In this document: positions 4,990 to 8,416 of the stretch, piece by piece
Position numbering within the stretch: position 1 is the first letter of the stretch
Layout: each line of letters begins with the position of its first letter
Assembly: GCA_043820045.1 (NCBI GenBank)
Contig: JBDREF010000389.1
Location: 1 to 8,416, forward strand
From: JBDREF01 sp043820045
GTDB lineage: Bacteria; Planctomycetota; Phycisphaerae; Sedimentisphaerales; Anaerobacaceae
Length of the DNA stretch: 8,416 nucleotides
Direction: 5' to 3'
Notes under the pieces: generated by a model
What the model saw: the letters and a program-made list of their open reading frames with translations, nothing else
Told to the model about the DNA's origin: nothing
Databases searched by the model: none
Translations under genes and position numbers: made by a program

Positions 4990-5531
4990 TGATCGACGAC
5001 AAGATACTTGTGTGGAAGTTCAATCGCGGCAGCAAAGATGCTCTGCGGCGGCTCTATGAAAAGTACAAAGATGACCTGCTCGGATCGGCAATTACCCTGC
5101 TGCGAGACAGGAGCCTGGCCGAGGACGTTGTGCACGATGTATTTGTCTCGTTCGCCGCATCGACGGGGACCTTTCATCTGACCGGAACGCTGAAAGGGTA
5201 CCTGGCGACCTGCGTGGCCAACTGCGCTCGGGACAGAAACCGGCTGAAGTCGGTCAGGGATGTTGGGCTGGATGCCGCCGAAGGGCTGGACTCCAACGCA
5301 GACGGGCCGGTCGAGAGCATGGTCGCTGACGAGCAGGCCCGCCGTGTCGAGGCTCTGCTCGGAGCGCTACCCTATGAGCAGCGAGAGGTTGTCGTGCTGC
5401 ACCTGCATCACGAGATGCGCTTTCGGGAAATAGCCGAGTCCCTTGGCGTCTCGATCAACACGGTCCAGAGCCGATACCGTTACGGCCTGGATAAGCTTCG
5501 TTCGATTTTGAACAGTATGGTGACAAAATGA
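4989..5531 (+). CDS. ECF-type sigma-70 family RNA polymerase sigma factor
   Basis: The product is 180 residues from the ATG at 4989; a TTG at 4986 is also in frame but adds nothing. Sigma region 2 covers about residues 18-88, with RLYEKYKDDLLGSAITLLRD and the core-binding helix SLAEDVVHDVFVSF (42-55). Sigma region 4 covers about 120-172, with ALPYEQREVVVLHLHHEMRF and the DNA-binding helix-turn-helix REIAESLGVSINTVQSRYRYG (146-166). Region 3 is absent, as expected of extracytoplasmic-function sigma factors. The stop overlaps the start of the next gene by 4 bp (ATGA), so the two are translationally coupled. The partner is a single-pass membrane protein, which fits sigma/anti-sigma pairing. The promoters it recognises are unknown; autoregulation is common in such operons but no site is evident. 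Confidence 0.93.
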   Translation: MIDDKILVWKFNRGSKDALRRLYEKYKDDLLGSAITLLRDRSLAEDVVHDVFVSFAASTGTFHLTGTLKGYLATCVANCARDRNRLKSVRDVGLDAAEGLDSNADGPVESMVADEQARRVEALLGALPYEQREVVVLHLHHEMRFREIAESLGVSINTVQSRYRYGLDKLRSILNSMVTK

Positions 5532-5974
5532 AACCTGATGAGAATATCGAGAAATTCGTAAAAGATGCAAAGCCGCATGTCACGACCGGCCGCCCGATGG
5601 ATAAGCGGACCCTCGACGACTCGTATGCGGCGATGCAAGAGACCCTCCGGGCTAAATCGGCGGCTCGAAAGCCAGGCCTGCCCGGGATGATCTTGGGAAG
5701 CAGGGCAGTGCAGCTTGCCGCCGCTGCGGCTGTGGTAATAGCAGCGGTCAGCCTCTTCCTCGGCCGAGGAGGGCATACGCCGACCGGGCCGACAGCAGAA
5801 CCTCGATGGGCCGCAGAGTCGCCGGCAAAGATGGTCTCCATGATGTCTTTGAGGGCGGCATATCGGCAGGGGGGGCTGGACGCATTAGACGAACAGTTTC
5901 GAGATACGCTTAATGTGTTGGGACCGCCGCCATTAGGCATTTCGAGCCGGGAGTTGCTTGAAAACGTTAACTGA
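5528..5974 (+). CDS. Single-pass membrane protein coupled to the sigma gene; putative anti-sigma factor
   Basis: This 148-residue protein has a polar N-terminal cytoplasmic part (1-55), one membrane segment (about 61-78, AVQLAAAAAVVIAAVSLFLG) and an outer C-terminal part rich in Met, Leu and charged residues. Its ATG overlaps the sigma stop codon. Position and topology are those of anti-sigma factors, which hold the sigma at the membrane until a signal arrives. However, it lacks the zinc-binding His-x3-Cys-x2-Cys motif of the common anti-sigma domain (there is no cysteine at all), and I recognise no named domain. A lineage-specific anti-sigma or accessory role is inference from context. Confidence 0.75.
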   Translation: MKPDENIEKFVKDAKPHVTTGRPMDKRTLDDSYAAMQETLRAKSAARKPGLPGMILGSRAVQLAAAAAVVIAAVSLFLGRGGHTPTGPTAEPRWAAESPAKMVSMMSLRAAYRQGGLDALDEQFRDTLNVLGPPPLGISSRELLENVN

Positions 5975-5998
5975 TTAGAAAATCGAAAGGACAAGATT

Positions 5999-7174
5999 AT
6001 GAAAAGACTACGTAGTGGAACATTTGCCCGGATGGGGCTTGCCAGTCTGATGGTAGCATTACTCGCGTCACCGGTTTCGGCGTATCCGCCCGACCCGGAC
6101 AACGCAGCCTTGTTATACTACCAGGGATTCCTGGCGCTGGCGCAGCTTGACGAAGGGGCCCGGGACCGTATAGCAAATGTTGCAAAGGGCGAGGCCGTGC
6201 CGGACGACAAGGTGCGGGCCGACCTAAGCAATTGCAGTGGGGCAATCGACTTTGCAGAAGCTGCGGCCCAGGTGCCGACATGTCACTGGGGCGTGCGGTA
6301 CTCGCAGGGATTCGACGCCCTGATGCCGCAACTGGCGCAGGCCCGGTTCCTGACTTATGTACTCATTGCCGATGCACACATCCGTGCCGCAGACGGTGAC
6401 TATAAGGGAGCCCTTGAGCGGTGTTTAATGACGGACACTTTTGCACACCACATCGGCGATGATACGTTTATTTCGTACCTTGTCTCGCTGTCTGTGCGCA
6501 AACTGACGTACGGATGCATGCAGGATGTCATCGGCCAGGCCGCCGGCGATGCGGAGCTGTTGCAATGGCTCAAGAACGAGCTTGTGACAATTCCCGGCAA
6601 CGACCTTTCTCCTGTCAGGCCGCTGAAGATTGAGATCGAGATAGTGACGGACCTGATGCAGATGAAAAATATCGGAAAGCTCGCCATGATTCTGGCCAAT
6701 TCCGACGACGAGAATATTATCGCCGAGATCGTCAAAAAAGCCGACGCGAAGACTCTGGAACAGGCCAGGCGACTGTACTCCGAGCGCATGAAGGGCAGTT
6801 TGATCGCCTTTAGCACGCCGGCGGTGTACGAACAGGCCTATTCGCAGTTGAGTAAGCTGACAAGCGATTTGGATCCGAATGACCCGTCTGCGGCGGCCGT
6901 GAGAGCCTTTGTGCCGTCGCTTTCGAGGATACTGACTTTGAAAACGCGGGCTGAGGCGCACGCCAACGCGATCAAAGCCGCGATTGAAGTATTGCTTAGT
7001 CGTGCCAAGACGGGACGGCTTCCCGATGCTCTACCTTCAGGGCTGCCCAAAGACGCACTTAGCGGCAATGATTTCGAGTACCAGAAAACCGCCGAAGGTT
7101 TCGTGCTTCGCTGCAGGGGTAAGGATCTGGACAAGGACGAAATCCCACAGCATGAATTCAAAGTAAAGAAGTGA
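5999..7174 (+). CDS. Secreted/periplasmic protein of unknown function
   Basis: The 391-residue product starts with a classical signal peptide: basic MKRLR, a hydrophobic core LASLMVALLAS, and a VSA cleavage site after residue 28, so the mature protein begins YPPDPDNAALLYYQGF. The remainder is mostly alpha-helical, with segments such as DYKGALERCLMTD that could pack as helical repeats. The C-terminal part contains AIEVLLSRAKTGRLPDALP followed by a short beta-rich tail (FEYQKTAEGFVLRCRG). That end recalls secreted Planctomycete proteins of unknown role, but I cannot name a family. The Shine-Dalgarno AAGG (5987-5990) is well placed. It lies 24 bp after the putative anti-sigma gene and before a terminator, so it is the last gene of the sigma operon, and may be the sensor or effector of that pathway. 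Confidence 0.85.
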   Translation: MKRLRSGTFARMGLASLMVALLASPVSAYPPDPDNAALLYYQGFLALAQLDEGARDRIANVAKGEAVPDDKVRADLSNCSGAIDFAEAAAQVPTCHWGVRYSQGFDALMPQLAQARFLTYVLIADAHIRAADGDYKGALERCLMTDTFAHHIGDDTFISYLVSLSVRKLTYGCMQDVIGQAAGDAELLQWLKNELVTIPGNDLSPVRPLKIEIEIVTDLMQMKNIGKLAMILANSDDENIIAEIVKKADAKTLEQARRLYSERMKGSLIAFSTPAVYEQAYSQLSKLTSDLDPNDPSAAAVRAFVPSLSRILTLKTRAEAHANAIKAAIEVLLSRAKTGRLPDALPSGLPKDALSGNDFEYQKTAEGFVLRCRGKDLDKDEIPQHEFKVKK

Positions 7175-7200
7175 TTTGAGCGCAGCGCACTCGAAAACAG

Positions 7201-7227
7201 GCCGGGCCGGTTGGCTCGGCTTTTTTT
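7201..7227 (+). terminator. Compact rho-independent terminator ending the sigma operon
   Basis: GCCGGGCC (7201-7208), loop GGTT, and GGCTCGGC (7213-7220) form an 8-bp stem with one G-T pair, followed by seven T (7221-7227). It lies 26 bp after the stop codon of the secreted protein gene. Only one base of the loop differs from the copy at 4857. Confidence 0.88.
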
Positions 7228-7300
7228 ATGCGCGGCAGGAGCAGGGGGGCGGGGGAATTTATTGCAGGAGTAAAGCTGCGCGGCGGGGGGCTCGTTCGTC

Positions 7301-7306
7301 TATAAT
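7301..7306 (+). promoter_or_regulatory. -10 element TATAAT for the second sigma operon
   Basis: A consensus TATAAT lies 37 bp before the start codon at 7343. No -35 of the usual kind is found; the region 17 bp upstream is G+C-rich. It is the only -10-like sequence between the terminator and the gene. Confidence 0.45.
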
Positions 7307-7331
7307 GGTGAAGTCTCGAATGGCGAACATC

Positions 7332-7337
7332 AGGAGG
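7332..7337 (+). promoter_or_regulatory. Shine-Dalgarno AGGAGG fixing a TTG start
   Basis: A perfect AGGAGG stands 5 nt before TTG at 7343. No in-frame ATG exists near it, which supports TTG as the initiation codon of the second sigma factor. Confidence 0.8.
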
Positions 7338-7342
7338 TTTTT

Positions 7343-7885
7343 TTGAGAAACGGCCAGAAAGAGCTTTTGGAGCTGTTGGACAAGTCCGGGGCGGAGCTGT
7401 ACACGCTCCTGACCAGGCTGACGCTGCGCGAGGACGCAGCCGAGGAACTTATGCAGGAATTATTCATAAAACTCAGTAATTCGAGAGGCCTTGCCAAGGC
7501 AACCAACCGGGACGCATACGCACGCAGGACGGCGATCAATCTTGCCTTCGACTGGCACCGCGCCGCCAAGCGGGCCGCACTGAGATTGGACCACGTCGGC
7601 CCGCGGGCGCCGAGCGACGATTCGCCCCTGACAAAGCTGATACGATCGGAAGAAATCCGGGAAACATTCAATGCAATCGGGCGATTAAGGAAGACTTCCC
7701 GCGAAGCTCTGGTGATGCGGTACATTCAACAACAATCCTATGATGATATTGCCGAACAAATGGGCAGGACGTCTCATCAGGTCCGGGCCATGTGCTCGCG
7801 TGCCTTGAGCCATCTTCGTAAGCTAATAGGCTCGAACCATCGAAAGCCTGCCGAAAAGGAGATAGAAAATGTCGAGAATAGATGA
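7343..7885 (+). CDS. Second sigma-70 family (ECF-type) sigma factor, TTG start
   Basis: The product is 180 residues and has no close likeness to the sigma at 4989 beyond the shared fold. Region 2 spans about 13-80: YTLLTRLTLREDAAEELMQE carries the core-binding helix, and DAYARRTAINLAFDWHR is the region that contacts the -10 DNA. Region 4 spans about 110-162: LRKTSREALVMRYIQQQSYDDI, then the helix-turn-helix DIAEQMGRTSHQVRAMCSRALSHLR. The TTG start is set by AGGAGG at 7332. The last 17 bp overlap the next gene, a membrane protein, repeating the sigma/membrane-partner layout at 4989-5974. Confidence 0.92.
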   Translation: MRNGQKELLELLDKSGAELYTLLTRLTLREDAAEELMQELFIKLSNSRGLAKATNRDAYARRTAINLAFDWHRAAKRAALRLDHVGPRAPSDDSPLTKLIRSEEIRETFNAIGRLRKTSREALVMRYIQQQSYDDIAEQMGRTSHQVRAMCSRALSHLRKLIGSNHRKPAEKEIENVENR

Positions 7886-8416
7886 AAATGAAATCCGCGA
7901 CCGCCTCAAACGCCTCTCGCAAATCGAGCCGGCTGAGGATTCCGCCGAGCGCGCAATGAAACGCATCCGGGATACCCTTATGACTGACGAAGGTGTAGGG
8001 TGGGCAAATGCCTCTTTTGCCCACGCGGAATTCAGACGCGTGTGCAACAAGTTGCACACCCTACGGCTAACGAAACTTGCCGCAGCAGCGGTACTGTTGA
8101 TCGGCGCAGGATTTCTCGCCGGACGCCTCACAGGACCCGGACCGATAGACGTAGAAGCGCTTCGGGCCGATCTGGAAAGCTCGCTGAGATCGTCACTTGA
8201 GCCGGCGATTCGGCAGAGTCTGCTTGAGGAGATGGACAACCGCTGGCAGCCCGCCTTCGAAGCCAATTGCGCTCAGCTCAAAGAGCAATTACAGCAACAG
8301 GTTCGCCGCGACCTGATGCAGTTCGCCGCCCAGACCCTGGCCGCCTCCGGCACGCAGACTGACCAGCGTCTCAGAGAGCTAATCCAATTGATCGAAGCGG
8401 CCCGAATGCAGGACCG
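7869..8416 (+). CDS. Membrane protein coupled to second sigma; putative anti-sigma factor, 3' truncated by window
   Basis: ATG at 7869 follows AAGGAG (7856-7861) with a 7-nt gap, and the frame stays open to the last base, so 182 codons are visible and the end is missing. The N-terminal cytoplasmic part (1-66) starts MSRIDENEIRDRLKRLSQIE. A membrane segment lies at about 69-87 (KLAAAAVLLIGAGFLAGRL). It is followed by a long charged, Gln-rich helical stretch (about 93-180), likely a coiled coil outside the membrane. Start overlap of 17 bp with the sigma gene argues for coupled synthesis. The His-Cys-Cys zinc motif of common anti-sigma factors is absent, so the anti-sigma role is inferred from context. 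Residues 43-66 are encoded by a palindromic repeat that appears inserted in frame. Confidence 0.82.
   Translation, partial: MSRIDENEIRDRLKRLSQIEPAEDSAERAMKRIRDTLMTDEGVGWANASFAHAEFRRVCNKLHTLRLTKLAAAAVLLIGAGFLAGRLTGPGPIDVEALRADLESSLRSSLEPAIRQSLLEEMDNRWQPAFEANCAQLKEQLQQQVRRDLMQFAAQTLAASGTQTDQRLRELIQLIEAARMQD
7995..8064 (+). repeat. Multi-armed palindromic repeat inside the putative anti-sigma gene
   Basis: The outer arms GTAGGGTG (7995-8002) and CACCCTAC (8057-8064) are exact reverse complements. Between them lie three more perfect inverted pairs: GTGGGCAAA (8000-8008) with TTTGCCCAC (8016-8024), CACGCG (8022-8027) with CGCGTG (8037-8042), and GTGTGCAAC (8040-8048) with GTTGCACAC (8051-8059). 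Some arms share bases, so alternative folds compete. The wording GTAGGGTGGGCA / GTAGGGTGTGCAAC is, as I recall, common to dispersed repeats in many bacterial genomes. It is read in frame as residues 43-66 (V-G-W-A-N-A ... H-T-L-R), just before the membrane segment, without breaking the gene. Confidence 0.75.

Noticed and set aside
5455..6102. Long minus-strand frame (215 codons) opposite the first sigma operon
   Set aside because: It is a shadow of GC-rich codon bias opposite two well-supported genes and carries no recognisable domain or start signal.
2349..6164. Avoidance of the predicted SmaI-type site CCCGGG in the window
   Set aside because: By eye there are three copies (2349, 5681, 6159). 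With this base composition about five would be expected, so no depletion can be claimed from one window.
7178..7193. Hairpin GAGCGC/GCACTC just after the 391-residue protein gene
   Set aside because: It is short and imperfect, and the much better terminator follows at 7201.
1..8416. CRISPR array, tRNA, rRNA or insertion-sequence transposase
   Set aside because: No spaced direct repeats of CRISPR type, no tRNA-like cloverleaf and no transposase motifs were found on either strand.

Overview
The window is a stretch of bacterial chromosome that looks like a member of the Planctomycetota (Phycisphaerae-like). I infer this from two separate sigma-70/ECF-type sigma genes, each overlapping a downstream single-pass membrane protein gene, from large lineage-specific secreted and Cys-rich proteins, and from a moderately GC-rich base composition. 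No rRNA or tRNA gene is present, so the taxonomic call is an inference.

Layout. (1) 1-1654, plus strand: the C-terminal end of a GntP-family permease followed by a type-1 glycerate kinase. Together they form a likely glycerate (or related sugar acid) uptake and phosphorylation pair. (2) 1793-2368: an independent transcription unit with an extended -10 promoter, a small membrane-anchored Cys-rich protein with 13 cysteines, and a strong 13-bp-stem terminator. (3) About 2550-4718: a lower-GC island carrying a type II restriction-modification system. A SmaI-like endonuclease on the plus strand converges on a beta-class (probably N4-cytosine) DNA methyltransferase on the minus strand, and their 3' ends overlap by 11 bp. 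Upstream of the methyltransferase, on the same strand, is a 65-residue HTH protein with an AT-hook tail that is a candidate controller. The right edge of the island is a 72-nt sequence with the anatomy of an integron attC recombination site (4647-4718). A GTTATGC core at 2550 could be the left edge. The R-M system may therefore be a mobile gene cassette, although no integron integrase is in the window. (4) 4719-4988: a remnant spacer with an orphan terminator. (5) 4989-7227: a sigma factor, an overlapping membrane protein and a secreted 391-residue protein, closed by a terminator almost identical to the one at 4857. (6) 7301-8416: a second sigma factor with a TTG start, and an overlapping membrane protein cut by the window end. 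The second membrane protein gene carries an in-frame, multi-armed palindromic repeat that looks like a small mobile element fixed inside coding sequence.

Strongest items for follow-up: the attC-like edge of the SmaI-like R-M island, the palindromic element inside the putative anti-sigma gene, and the small HTH/AT-hook protein with shared ACGCAAGG sites before itself and before the methyltransferase gene. Family assignments rest on motif reading and memory of family sequences; no search was run.
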